Shown in pieces: positions 18,907-29,347 of a DNA stretch of 64,000 nucleotides; within the stretch, counting starts at the first letter, position 1, and each line of letters opens with the position of its first letter. The translations under genes and the position numbers were made by a program. This DNA comes from Sporisorium sorghi. Taxonomy: Eukaryota > Basidiomycota > Ustilaginomycetes > Ustilaginales > Ustilaginaceae. Location: positions 1 to 64,000 of the forward strand of contig JALCCG010000010.1 of NCBI GenBank assembly GCA_023212695.1, written 5' to 3'. The notes beneath the pieces were generated by a model. That model was not told the origin of the DNA. It made no database searches and worked only from the letters and a program-made list of their open reading frames with translations.

Positions 18907-21690
18907 TTAGCGAATCCAACAATGTCAGCCCCAGGAATGGATGGTGTGACATATCCGCTCATCCAATGCACCAGTGAGGCATCCTTACAACGTCTTTGCG
19001 ACCTCGCTAATGCTCTCCTGCGTGGCCATCACCTACCGGTCGGCCAACCCTCTCTGCGTGGGGTTTTACTCCCAAAGAAAGGTGACCACTCCGAGCTTCG
19101 TAACTATCGGCTGCTGTCCATCGCCGCCGCCACCTTTCGCATTCTTGGAGCGGTTGTAGCAAAATGACTACAAGTCGCAGCTCAAGAGGTGATCAGCGTC
19201 TCGCAAACAGGTTTCATTCTGGGGAGGCACTCGGCGCGAAATGTCATCACGCTGTATCTGTTGCAGCATGCGGTCACAACGGGTGTGATCAATCATCCCA
19301 TCTGGGTGCTCAACCTGGACCAACAAAAAGCGTACGATCGTGTCAGGCATGAATGGCTTTTGGATTGTCTAGAGGCTTACAGCTTCGGACCACGTTTCCT
19401 CACCTATGTGCGCAAAATTTACTGGCATCCCTCCCTGCAACACTGCATCAAAGGCTACTTTACCAACCCCATTAAGCTTTGCTGCGGTATCCTCCAGGGT
19501 GATCCCATGTTGTGCCTTCTCTATAACTTCAGTCTCTAGCCGATGCTCGACTTTGCCCAGTACCATCATCATGCCGGCACTCAACTACGGTGGGACCCGC
19601 AAACACCCATGGTGATTTCGTCTCTCGCTTTTGCTGATGATGTTCTCCTAGTCATCAACAATAAATGAGACTTGGCAAAGTTTTTGGATGCGCTGGACTT
19701 GTACGAAATGGCTAGCAACGCACAGATCAACAAGGACAAGTCGCAAGCCTTTTTCTTTGCACGACGGCACACCGACGCTGACGATGGCGATTTGCTTCCC
19801 GAAGACATCCCCTTTCCGGTCATTGGTGATGATGCCGAGATCGTGCACCTGGGATACCCATTTCGCCTCGACGGGAAAGTCCCATGGGACACCCTCGAGA
19901 AGCGCTTTGCGACAATACAATCCAAGGTCAACATCCTCAGTATGACGAATACCACCCTCATTGGCTGTGCCCAAATCTGCAACTCGTTCCTACTGTCCAA
20001 GCTCTGGCATGCGCTCCGCCTCTGCCGCACCCCACAGCATCTCTAGCGCCGCATCAATGCTATCATCAACCCGTTCCTCTTCCTTGGCCGGCGAAATTGG
20101 ATTAAGCACGACTATGTGGTGGCCCCACGACACTTGGGCAGCTGCGAACACAGAGTTGGGAGCGAAACGGACTCCGGGTTTGGGGCGATTATCTGTGGTT
20201 ACAACGCCAACGAGAAAGGCAAGATTGCACACACCAACGCCATCGTCGCGGCGTAACTCTTGGTCCCACCGTCGGCTTCAGGCATCAAGAACAACTACGT
20301 CTGGTCTCGAGGACACCCAGAGGACCGCGCTCATTTCAGTGAGGCAGCGGGTCGTCTTTTGCCGACGCTGTGGCGAGAGCTTTGGACCCACCTCAACCCG
20401 CTCGTGGCTTGCAAGCTACTCGATATCAGTAAGCACTGTCGCATCCACCCCGACAACTCCACGAGCAAGAAGAATCCTCTGCCGCATGATCGCCCATCCG
20501 ACATCGATATGGTTGGGCTGCCCTTCCCTTGGAGATTCGCATTTTTGGCGGACAGACCTATCGCAGAGTATACGGTACGACATGCTCGTTCCTCCTTGGC
20601 TACGTCGGACGTGATTGTGCCTGACTGGTCCTTTGAGTCGACATCGGAACATTGGCGCCGGGTTTGGCACGCAACACAGTCTTCTGACATCAGCGGCGAC
20701 TTCCGACGTCTTCTTATTCCTGCATCGACGACCTTGGTTGGCGCAAAAAAAACCCTCGAGACGAAAGGCGTTTGGCGAACTACAATGACCTTAACAATCA
20801 CGAACTCGCCCCACGTATACATCTACATGATCGCGATGTCGAGGCAGCAGCAGCAGAACCCCCGCCGCCGAACGATGCTTACGAACAAGATCACGTTATT
20901 GGAGTGGCTTCGTGCATGTTGTGCGGCGGTCCTGAGGACTCGGCTCTACATGGTTTTCTCGAATGCCCAGAAGTTCAAGAGAAAGCGTGGAATCCCTGTA
21001 TCCCCACGCTTCGAAAGCTCGTTAGTGGCAGAGGGGTGCCACTTGAGGCCCGCAGCATCGCTCTAGGATGGCAGGAGCTTCGCATGCCAGACGCTCTTCG
21101 ACATCGGCTTCTGCTTTGGCGAGACTTGGTGATCCACCTACTCTCGCGACGCCGACATGAGGCTATTACGAACGGGCTTCAGAACGATCATCTACCGCGC
21201 TTGGTGCTGGACAAGTTTGCTAGCGAGCATGCGGCCCTGGTAGCGAAAACGATTACGGATGCGTATCATCGCTGCTCGGCCGCTCAAAGGCCAGATTTCG
21301 TGCGAAGATGGGTAGAACGTGGTGCGTTTCTCCAAGAACAGCATGGTACTCTCGCTTTCCACTCCATGCGCGCAACGACGGCAACCTCCTCACGTACCAC
21401 CAACTAAACGACGTATATGACAATATCTTACGCACATCCCCAAGACCTTACGATGTTCGGTGCCTTTTGCGTTTCCAGTGCTCCCTCTCGACTCCGGCGC
21501 TGCTTCGACAATCTCTCGCATGACCCTTTTCCTTCCGGTCTCTGCGACTCGTCTGACTTCTGTAGAACGGCTCTGGATTACGACTATCCCGCTTGCGTAC
21601 CGGGACGTCACCTCCTCGGAGGATCCAGCGTTAGTTGACAGGAGTTGGAAGGGAAGGACGAGCCTGGCCTTAGGCAGGAGGTTTTTTTTT
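18907..21690 (+). mobile_element. Second LINE copy: 5'-truncated, internally deleted, decayed ORF2 relative
   Basis: It begins abruptly inside the reverse transcriptase at the motif SAPGMDGVTYPL, matching copy 1 at about 14585. The two copies are clearly related but diverged. In-frame stops occur at 19165 (TGA), 19537 (TAG), 19666 (TGA), 20044 (TAG) and 20254 (TAA). About 375 bases present in copy 1 (roughly 15790-16165) are missing near 20150, and there is a frameshift near 20770. The final part (about 20772-21407) is open and contains the CCHC motif CMLCGGPEDSALHGFLEC. The region after 21407 resembles the copy 1 3' region up to about 21640. A T17 run at 21682-21698 follows. It is a dead copy. 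Confidence 0.85.
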
Positions 21691-21698
21691 TTTTTTTT

Positions 21699-22358
21699 GT
21701 TTTCATTTGACGGGTCATGTTGGGGGGAAGAGGCGTCCGAGCTCGAGAGATGTTCAGTTGGGGCGTGTAAAAAGCTGACAGCGAACGCTTGGGCCTCGAT
21801 AGAGACGGGCTCGGACGAAAGGCAGGAAGAAAAGCAAGGCCAGTCACAAGTGTCGGTCGCAAAGAACCAGCTCAGCTCTACCTGCAAAGCACTCGATGTG
21901 ACTCGGTGGTGACGGAACAGACCGGCAAGAGTCGAGACACGATGCACCTCTCACTCGGAGCTGCATGCAGGCAACGCTAAGATCTGATCTGATAACGAGC
22001 GTGCATATCCACTTGGGTCGTGTCGGACGAGTTGAACATGCAGCTCGAGGTCGGAAAGGGCAGAGTGTGGATGAGTCGACCGAGCGAGCACGCAAGAGTC
22101 GCAAGCAAATGCAGCCTCAGACAAGGACGCGCCACAGCCAGGCCAGAGCCGTGAAAAGGCCGATCTGAGCCTCCACAAGCTGCGCATGCATGCATAAGCG
22201 CGGAGCTCAGAGCACAGCACAGCACAGCTGATACAGAGTACGTGGCTGTCAACCTTGTCAACCATCACCATCTCTCTCCATCATCATCGACCATTCCTTT
22301 CTAACCGCAAGGCACCTCTATCAATTCCACCAGCTTCCTTGTCGACTTGACGTCAAAG
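21699..22358. other. Intergenic region before the trypsin-like gene
   Basis: About 660 bases without a supported gene. There is a short CACAG tandem (near 22213-22230). The last 100 bases are C/T-rich (CATCACCATCTCTCTCC), typical of a fungal 5' leader for the gene starting at 22359. Confidence 0.35.
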
Positions 22359-24179
22359 ATGCTCTCGAGATTCGCACGACTGCACATACCCAAGCGGCCG
22401 AGTATTGTGCCATTCACTGCAACTCGGTCCTATGCTGTTCCAGTGAACCCCTCAAGCTCGGTCGATGCGCTGCTCGGCACGTCCGTACCGCCACCGCCCC
22501 GAGAAGGCCAAGAATTTGGCTCAGCACCGGGCACCTACAGCACGCCTTTCCGTTTTGGCGCCAAGAACCCCAACGACATCTCGGACCTGCTTCGAGGCAA
22601 TCGTCCATGGGACCCCACCAACGGTCGATCCAAGGGCAGCAGCAGCAGCAGCAGCGGTAGCAACAGCAACAGCAACAGCACCTCAGGCGCCCGTCATGCG
22701 GATCTGCAGCGCATCAAAGGAACCGCCATCGGCGCCGAGCGTAAAGGCATCCCCATCCCTTCACGAGACGAGATGCTCGAGGAAATGTTCAAACGTCCCA
22801 TGCGAGAGCTCGAGGAACGACGTGGCACCATCGACCGCGAACATCCTCACCCCATCGATGCGCTGTACGGCCGCAACGAGCTGGACGAGCGCGTCCTTGC
22901 TGCTGCCCGTGCGCTCCACGCTGCGTCCGCCCACCCGAACCCTCGATCTGCAGATGCGGCCGATACCTACAAGGCAGCGACGATCTCGCACCTGCTGGAG
23001 CGCTTCGAGTCGAGGGCGGGCTACCAGCTGTCTATCGAGCTGCCGTACGAGCCTACGCCATCGCACGAGCGCAAGGTGCCGCTCACGTCGGCGCACAGCT
23101 CGGAAGCCGAGCTGCAGGATGCCAATGACGACGGCGTGTTGCTGCTCGCCTACGTGTCGAATCTGACGGGTGCGAGGGGTACAGAGCGTATCAGTGTCTG
23201 TTCGGGATTCGCGGTCGAGGGAGGCGACAAGATCTCGGCCGAGGACGGCGATGGCAAGGGCGCACTTGTCGTTTCGTGTGCGCATACTCTGCGTGCTTCG
23301 CTGCCGTCCAAGCATGCATCCGACCGCGAATCTTCCGACACGGGCTCTGATTTGGACAGCATCGCGTTGGCCATCACTCGCACCGGCGCCATCTACCCCA
23401 TACGCAACCTCATCAGCAGCCTCGCCACTTCGGACGTCATTCTCCTTCAACTCGGCAGTACGGCTCTCTCGCTCAACGGCACCTCTTCCACCCCTCAACC
23501 CGTCCGTACACTCCCCGTCTCGCCGTATCCGGCGCACGTGAACAGCGAGCTGTCCGTATCGTCCTTCTGGGGTTGGGAGGACGACTCGGGTGCCATACTG
23601 CCGGCGTACACGTACGATACGCAGCTTCAGAGTCTGGCCATTGCCACCTCAAGCACGCCCGCGCCCGGGGCGAGGGACAAGGAGCGCGTCAAGCTCGAGC
23701 GCGACGACGCGGGGCGTAGCCGGTGGGGCCGCGCGCGGCTGGTGGAGTACAAGGACCCGTGTGGCGCCAGCGCCATGGTGGGCACGTACGACGAGCTCGC
23801 GCAGCTGGATTACAAGCTGTTGGCGTCGTCGCCTGCGAACCCGCCGGCGTTGCAGGGGGACTATGCGCTGCGCCCGTCGAGCACTGTGTCTGAGGCGACC
23901 GCGGGGACGGCGGCGGTGGGGCTGGGAGGGGGCAGCAGCAGCAGCGGAGCGTCGGGAGAGGCGAGGGAGGTGGTGCAGAGCCAGACGCGCAGACCGCTGC
24001 CCAACTTCCCGCCGCCCGGATCGTCCGGTGGACCCGTGGTGGATGTCGAGACGGGCAGTGTGGTGGGTGTGGTGCGGGGACACAAGATGAGTGCGCTCGA
24101 GGGGAGGAGAGGTGACGCTGTGCCTGCAGAAAAGGTTTTCGAGTTCTTTGCGTTGCCTGGGTTGGGTAGGAAGAACTGA
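22359..24179 (+). CDS. Trypsin-like serine protease domain protein, probably mitochondrial
   Basis: A 606-residue protein. Residues 1-25 (MLSRFARLHIPKRPSI) are Arg-rich and lack acids, as in a mitochondrial presequence. Residues 91-110 are a Ser/Asn repeat. The C-terminal half has the signs of a trypsin-fold peptidase: CSGFAV (281-286), His309 in VVSCAHTL, Asp359 in ATSDVILLQL, and Ser556 in PPPGSSGGPVVD followed by GSVVGVVRGHK. These fit the His-Asp-Ser triad order and the GxSGGP rule. I do not recognise a named family member. HtrA-type is possible but no PDZ domain is seen. The start is the ATG at 22359; a TTG four codons upstream is unlikely to be used. Intronless. Activity and substrate are unknown. 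Confidence 0.7.
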   Translation: MLSRFARLHIPKRPSIVPFTATRSYAVPVNPSSSVDALLGTSVPPPPREGQEFGSAPGTYSTPFRFGAKNPNDISDLLRGNRPWDPTNGRSKGSSSSSSGSNSNSNSTSGARHADLQRIKGTAIGAERKGIPIPSRDEMLEEMFKRPMRELEERRGTIDREHPHPIDALYGRNELDERVLAAARALHAASAHPNPRSADAADTYKAATISHLLERFESRAGYQLSIELPYEPTPSHERKVPLTSAHSSEAELQDANDDGVLLLAYVSNLTGARGTERISVCSGFAVEGGDKISAEDGDGKGALVVSCAHTLRASLPSKHASDRESSDTGSDLDSIALAITRTGAIYPIRNLISSLATSDVILLQLGSTALSLNGTSSTPQPVRTLPVSPYPAHVNSELSVSSFWGWEDDSGAILPAYTYDTQLQSLAIATSSTPAPGARDKERVKLERDDAGRSRWGRARLVEYKDPCGASAMVGTYDELAQLDYKLLASSPANPPALQGDYALRPSSTVSEATAGTAAVGLGGGSSSSGASGEAREVVQSQTRRPLPNFPPPGSSGGPVVDVETGSVVGVVRGHKMSALEGRRGDAVPAEKVFEFFALPGLGRKN

Positions 24180-24365
24180 GCCAGCCACACACGCGTACAC
24201 ACACACACGCAGCGGTCTCAGAGTGTCAGCAGCGTGAATTGCATTCTCTTTTGGCTTTGTTGACAGCGTAACAAGGTGTGGTGGAGTCTTGGGTGTGTGC
24301 GAAGATTGAGCAGGGGTGAGAGGCTTGCAAAGTTTGAAGGATGACTTGTTGGAGAAACGAGGCGT

Positions 24366-25650
24366 TCAGGGCTTGCAGACGCTGGTGATGCTCGAGACGC
24401 CTTCGGACGCAGAAAGAAAAGAACAACTTTTCGTCAGTACAACTTCTCATCTCCTCACCACTTGTTCGCCCCAAAAACTTACCTCCCAACCAAAGCACCG
24501 CGTTCGCTTCATCCCACATCGCCGTCGTCGCCCCGCTCATCTGCGTGCCATCGTCCTCGAGCACCTTGTCGACATTCCACTTTTTCCCAAAAAACTTGTC
24601 CTGCGCCTGATTCTTGCTGATCCGCAACACGGTTGTGGGCGAGTGCTTGCCGTACGGGTCCTTGAACTTGGCCAGCAGCTTGGGCACATTCGGGAAGCAC
24701 GCTGCGTAGATGTTGTCCTCCTCGTCGACCGTCAGATTGTCGGCGGGGTATCCGATGTGAATGACGTCGATGAGGGCGAGCGTGCTGTCGGACTGGAGCT
24801 CGAACACTCTGATGTTGGGATCGGCCGAGGAGGGGACGTAGAAGCGGTTTGGGTATTTCGCTGACTTGACGATGCCGTTCGGGTAAGGGTATGGGCCGGG
24901 GGCGGCGATCTTGCATCCCGTGGGGTCGCAGAAGCCGAGGTCGCTTCGGGGCATGATGAAGTCCAGCAGGCGCGAAGCACCGACTTTGGCGGCGTGGTCG
25001 TTGGTGAACACAAAGCTGTCCGGACCCACCGCAGCCGGCCTGTTGGGGGTGCGGATGGCATCGCCAACGTACGTCCGAACATGCCGCATCCTCGCCTCGC
25101 CCAGCGTCGTCTCGAACAGCTCAAACGTCGAATTCGCCCCTACCTTGGCCGCATCCATCACCTCCCCCGCCTCGGCGTCGATCGGAGGCCGGTGGTTGTT
25201 CAAAAAGATCCTCAACGTGGGCTTGAGCTCCGCCGACTTGGCTGGGACCTCAAACACCGAAATACCATGCACGTTGAGCGTACCACCGAACGCGACCGGC
25301 TTGACGCGCGTGATCCGGCTCGCAATCGACCCAGTTCCCCTAGTGTCGAGGATGGCAACGTGGTCAGTGCTCGGCCGACGCGTCACGTCCAGATTGTCGA
25401 TCGCAGGCGTCCACGCCAACCTGCCCTTGATGTCGGAGCAGGCGAGGTAGAGAAGCCCGGAAGCGGGGTGGAGGTACATGTCCTCGCACGCCTCGAGCTC
25501 GGGAATCTTGGTGCATGTGTGCGAGGTGTAGTTGAGCGTGCGACCGAGTCCGAATACGTCGTGGACCTTGGTGCCGGGCCCGGTGAGGAGCTGATAGGCG
25601 AGCGCGGAGAGGGCGAGGGGTATGCCTACGTACGTGAGCAGGCTGGGCAT
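24366..25650 (-). CDS. Paraoxonase/arylesterase-like (PON family) six-bladed propeller protein, one intron
   Basis: A calcium-dependent beta-propeller of the serum paraoxonase type, 400 residues. Exon 1 is 25650-24483. The intron is 24482-24401 (82 nt, donor GGAG|GTAAGT, acceptor GAAG). Exon 2 is 24400-24366 and adds GVSSITSVCKP before TGA, the expected family ending. Reading through the intron gives an unrelated tail. The calcium-site and active-site motifs match PON1: ACEDMYLHP (GSEDME in PON1), NVHGISVF (NPHGIS), TNDHAA (TNDHYF), YPNGI and ADNLTVDEEDN (VDNISVD). An N-terminal hydrophobic segment (LLTYVGIPLALSALAYQLL) is a signal anchor, so the protein probably faces the secretory lumen or outside. 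The start is the ATG at 25650; upstream in-frame sequence is low complexity. The substrate is unknown; lactonase or esterase activity is typical. Confidence 0.85.
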
Positions 25651-25883
25651 GTTTGATGTCAGAAGACGCAGCAGCGATGAGAAGGAGATTGGTGGTGGTG
25701 GTGGTGTGAGAAGGAGGAGGGACGGATGGATCAGAGCGTTTGTGTGGGGGGCAAGGACGACGCGGAGGGGGGCCTTCATATACTCGTCACGAACCGAAGC
25801 TGCGGGAATGCGGAAAAGCGGGTTTGTCAAGGGCTTGCCGACCGGTCGTGACAGGCAAACAAAACAAAGAGCGGGCAAAGGCA

Positions 25884-25926
<43 letters not shown>

Positions 25927-25971
25927 TTGGAGCAGCTCACACAGGTGACACAAAGCCACCTAACCGAGCCG

Positions 25972-26007
<36 letters not shown>

Positions 26008-26315
26008 GCCTTTGGCCGTCGCTCAACGGAAGCAAGAACCTCTTCATCTACACTGATCAGCAGATTGACACATGTAGATACTATCCGAGCCATCCCTCTA
26101 TCCGTTCGATGTCGGCGCGAGGCGATGCTAGAGAAGTTGTGCGAGTTTCAAGGCTGGACAGAAGCATGATGCATGACCGCTTTGTCTTTTCCCCGCGTTT
26201 TGTTGACAGCCATCGGTGATTTTTGGGGCGGGGCGAAAATGTTACGCCGCCATCAACAATGGATTTGCGGAGAAAAGGCAACAATCTCATGCACCATGAC
26301 GTCGGTGACTTTTGT

Positions 26316-26371
<56 letters not shown>

Positions 26372-26879
26372 GACCGACGATCTCGACTGCCAAGTTTGAA
26401 AGAACAATCAAAGGCAGACAGACCATGCGCAAAGGGTAAGGTCTTTCCCTCGAGCAACAGGCTCGCTTCCGCTTATGGATTCTGCTTTTGGCTGTTCCAG
26501 TGTCTGTCGAGTCTTGGCTCTGTCTGTTTCTGCTCCTCTTGTGCTGAAAGCGGTGCCCTGCCTTGATTACATCGTGGCGTACTACTCTTGTCGTCTCCTT
26601 GCCGCCTCTCTGCTGATTCATTCGGCGTCCTCGGACAGGGACAGTCACAGATCCTAGCCTTGTGTTGCCTCTCTGTCATCTTGCCTCGCTTCCACTTTTT
26701 TTTTTTTTTTTTTTTTTTGCCCTGAATCCAACAACTTGCTCTTATCTTCGCTCTTGCCCTTCCCTCTCCATCCACCTCACCACCATCATCGATTCCTCTC
26801 ACACCACCCCAGATTTTCTTCAACGCGTCTGGTGAAGTTGACTACCGCTCGAAAAGAGAGAGAACACCTCTTCTCAGCG
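25651..26879. other. Homopolymer-rich intergenic region between divergent genes
   Basis: About 1.2 kb between two divergent genes. It contains a (CT)15 run at 25888-25917, T31 at 25975-26005, A53 at 26317-26369 and T23 at 26696-26718. The T31 and A53 tracts form an inverted pair around about 311 bases of unique sequence. No gene was recognised inside. The part after 26720 is C/T-rich and likely the 5' leader of the next gene. Confidence 0.6.
26317..26369. repeat. A53 homopolymer tract
   Basis: Uninterrupted run of 53 A, the longest homopolymer in the window. It is paired in inverted sense with T31 at 25975-26005. The length in the real genome may differ because such runs are prone to sequencing error. 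Confidence 0.85.
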
Positions 26880-29240
26880 ATGTCCTCCTCTTCGCCCTCC
26901 GACGTCAAGCCCGCTCCGGTCTTGGATCCGGACCAGGCAGCCGCGGTCGGTGCAGCACCCGCTGCTTCTGCCGCCATGCAGCCTGCTGATCCAGCTGAGC
27001 CAGCAGCTGTCAATCCAGCCCAACTGAAATCGACGACAGAACAAACACAGGAAGCTGGAAAACTCGCAACCAAGGACGACGTCTCCCCCGCCGAAGCTGC
27101 CCTCGACCACGAAGCGCATCTTCACAGAGTGCCCAAAGCCGACGTGGCACCGGAGCGAGTCACCGATCTGCCAGGAACGCAGAACGAGGTGCCCGCTCCT
27201 GCAGAAGGCGACCCCGACCGTGCCATCGAGCCCGAGCTCGACGATCTCGGCTGGAGCGAGGTGCCCAGCGTGCCCATCCCCGTGCTGCACGGCATGCGCA
27301 ACGAATCCCTCTGGCTGCTCGTGCGTCGCTTCAACAAGCAGACCTACCGCGTCAAGGCGCTCCCCGACACCAAAGACCGCCACTTTGACATGTACATCAG
27401 CAACAAGGAAGAGTTCCAGCCTGACAAGCTCAAAGCCACATTCGAACGCGTCTACGTCAACGTCGTCGTGGGCATCGTGGCTTTCATTCAGCACATTGCA
27501 CGTCTGCGTTCGTGGTCCGAGCCCAGACGCACGGCTGGCTTCATGCTGGCCTATGCGGCTGCCTGGGCGCTCGATGTGCTGGTGCCCGCGTCGCTGCTGT
27601 TGCTGCCCGTGCTGGTGATGTCGCCGCGCGCGAGGCTGGTGTTGTTCCCCTCGGCTCCGCTGGCTGCCATCGATTCCAAGACGGGTCAGGCGAAAGTGCC
27701 CGTGTCGGGACACATCGGCAGCAAGGACAGCTTGACGGGCGCAGCAGAGACGTTTGAAGGAGAAGCAGTCGAACAGGAGGCGTCGAACTTTGTCGGTGCG
27801 CTTGGGTCTGTCGCGCTGAGCACTGCCGCTGGCAAGTCGTCCAACCAAGGCGTCGGAGCTGTTGGTGACGCCGAAGACGACGACGACGACGACGACGATG
27901 AAACTTCCGCGAAAAAGAGCAGCTCTACCACCAAAAAGCCCAAGAAGGATGCCGAGGACAAGATCCCGGACCCGACCAACGTCGCTGCACTCTCCCAAGC
28001 TGCACAGAGCAAAGCCGCAGGCGACAAGACCGGTCACCCTGAAAAGGGAGACCACACCAAGAAACCCATGGAAGAAGCCATCTTTGCCAGCCTCGCGCCC
28101 TTCATGCACATCCTCAACAACGTCTGCGACGACTACGAGCGCTTCGCCAATGCGCTTTCGCCGACGCCGCCGTTTTCGCGCTGGCTCCCACGCGCGCGTA
28201 TCGTCGGTGCTATTGTACCCTTGTTCTTGATCTCGTTCTACATTGACGTGGGAATGATCTACAAGGGTTCGACGGCGGGCATGGGGTTTGCGCTGTTCGG
28301 GCAGCCGCTGATCGACCGCGTCCGGTTCCCGCAAGTGATTGCCTGGTTGAACCGCAACGTGCCCGAGTGGAAAAAGTACCTCGAGCTTCGATACTACCTG
28401 CTGCGCGGCGTGCCGACCAACGCGCAGCTGACGCTGACGCTGCTGCGCATCGGCGAGGCCAACAAATCTCCCCTGCCACCGCCGCCGCCTTCTGTTGTCG
28501 CACCACCTCCCACCGCGCTGCACGGCTCGGACATGGCGCAGGACCCTAACTTGCCGCCGGAGTACGCCGAGCAGCTGGCCGAAGCGCAAGGCGCCGACGT
28601 CGCCAGCCGGCCCGAGGGCGAGGACGACTCTGCGACCGATCCCAAAGCTGGTAAAAAGGGTAAAGTGCTGGGACTGCTCAAGGGCGTGACGAAAGCCGGG
28701 GTCGAGACGGCGCTGGGCGTGAACCGCGTCAAGGCGACGACGGTGCAGTCGATGCACGCCAAGACCAAGCTCGGTGTCGTGCAGTCCGAAGCTGCGTCTA
28801 AGAAGTACGCCGCCGACGGGCCGGTCAAGTTCCAGGCGCGGTACAAGGGCAAGCGCGGACACGTGTATGTTATTACCACCGCCGCCACGCCGTCGGTCGC
28901 GTTCGAGCGCAAGGGCACATCGAGCCCGATCCACGCCGCAGCAGCGGCGAGTAAAGGAAGCTCCCCCACCTCCGCCGCTGAGACGGCGCAAAGGCTCGTG
29001 CAGCAGAAGGGCGCGAGTTTCACAATTGCCATCGACGATGTCAAGGAGATCCACAAGGTCGGTGGCTTGGGTTGGAAGGGCAAGCTCGTCGTCGGCTGGG
29101 CGCTCGGCGGCGAGGTCGCTGACGGCATCGAGATCGTGGACAGGCACGACAAGGTGTACAAGCTCACGGCGATGGGCAGGCGCGACGAAGTGTTCAACAG
29201 GCTCATCTCGTTGGGCAAGCAGAAGTGGGAGGCGTTCTGA
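26880..29240 (+). CDS. DUF3292-type fungal membrane protein, function unknown
   Basis: A 786-residue protein. The Ala/Pro-rich N-terminus (1-110) is followed by the conserved block LHGMRNESLWLLVRRFNKQTYRVKA, which resembles the fungal DUF3292 family. Hydrophobic segments lie at about 190-210 (VYVNVVVGIVAFIQHI), 218-250 (FMLAYAAAWALDVLVPASLL) and 440-462 (IVGAIVPLFLISFYIDVGMIY), so it is an integral membrane protein. An acidic run (eight Asp) at about 333-341 precedes a Lys/Ser-rich stretch. The C-terminal 150 residues (KFQARYKGKRGHVYVITTA, IDRHDKVYKLTAMGRRDEVF) look like a GRAM/PH-like fold, which is an inference. The start is the ATG at 26880 (MSSSSPSDV); the upstream frame is only C/T-rich leader. 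No intron. Confidence 0.75.
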   Translation: MSSSSPSDVKPAPVLDPDQAAAVGAAPAASAAMQPADPAEPAAVNPAQLKSTTEQTQEAGKLATKDDVSPAEAALDHEAHLHRVPKADVAPERVTDLPGTQNEVPAPAEGDPDRAIEPELDDLGWSEVPSVPIPVLHGMRNESLWLLVRRFNKQTYRVKALPDTKDRHFDMYISNKEEFQPDKLKATFERVYVNVVVGIVAFIQHIARLRSWSEPRRTAGFMLAYAAAWALDVLVPASLLLLPVLVMSPRARLVLFPSAPLAAIDSKTGQAKVPVSGHIGSKDSLTGAAETFEGEAVEQEASNFVGALGSVALSTAAGKSSNQGVGAVGDAEDDDDDDDDETSAKKSSSTTKKPKKDAEDKIPDPTNVAALSQAAQSKAAGDKTGHPEKGDHTKKPMEEAIFASLAPFMHILNNVCDDYERFANALSPTPPFSRWLPRARIVGAIVPLFLISFYIDVGMIYKGSTAGMGFALFGQPLIDRVRFPQVIAWLNRNVPEWKKYLELRYYLLRGVPTNAQLTLTLLRIGEANKSPLPPPPPSVVAPPPTALHGSDMAQDPNLPPEYAEQLAEAQGADVASRPEGEDDSATDPKAGKKGKVLGLLKGVTKAGVETALGVNRVKATTVQSMHAKTKLGVVQSEAASKKYAADGPVKFQARYKGKRGHVYVITTAATPSVAFERKGTSSPIHAAAAASKGSSPTSAAETAQRLVQQKGASFTIAIDDVKEIHKVGGLGWKGKLVVGWALGGEVADGIEIVDRHDKVYKLTAMGRRDEVFNRLISLGKQKWEAF

Positions 29241-29347
29241 CGGCGCTCGTGGTTCGAGCATGTGTGTTTCTCGTCTTGTATTCGTGTCTCTGATGGCAAT
29301 GTGCATCTCTTCCGGCTCCTGCTTTCGTTTGAACTGCCATCGACACC

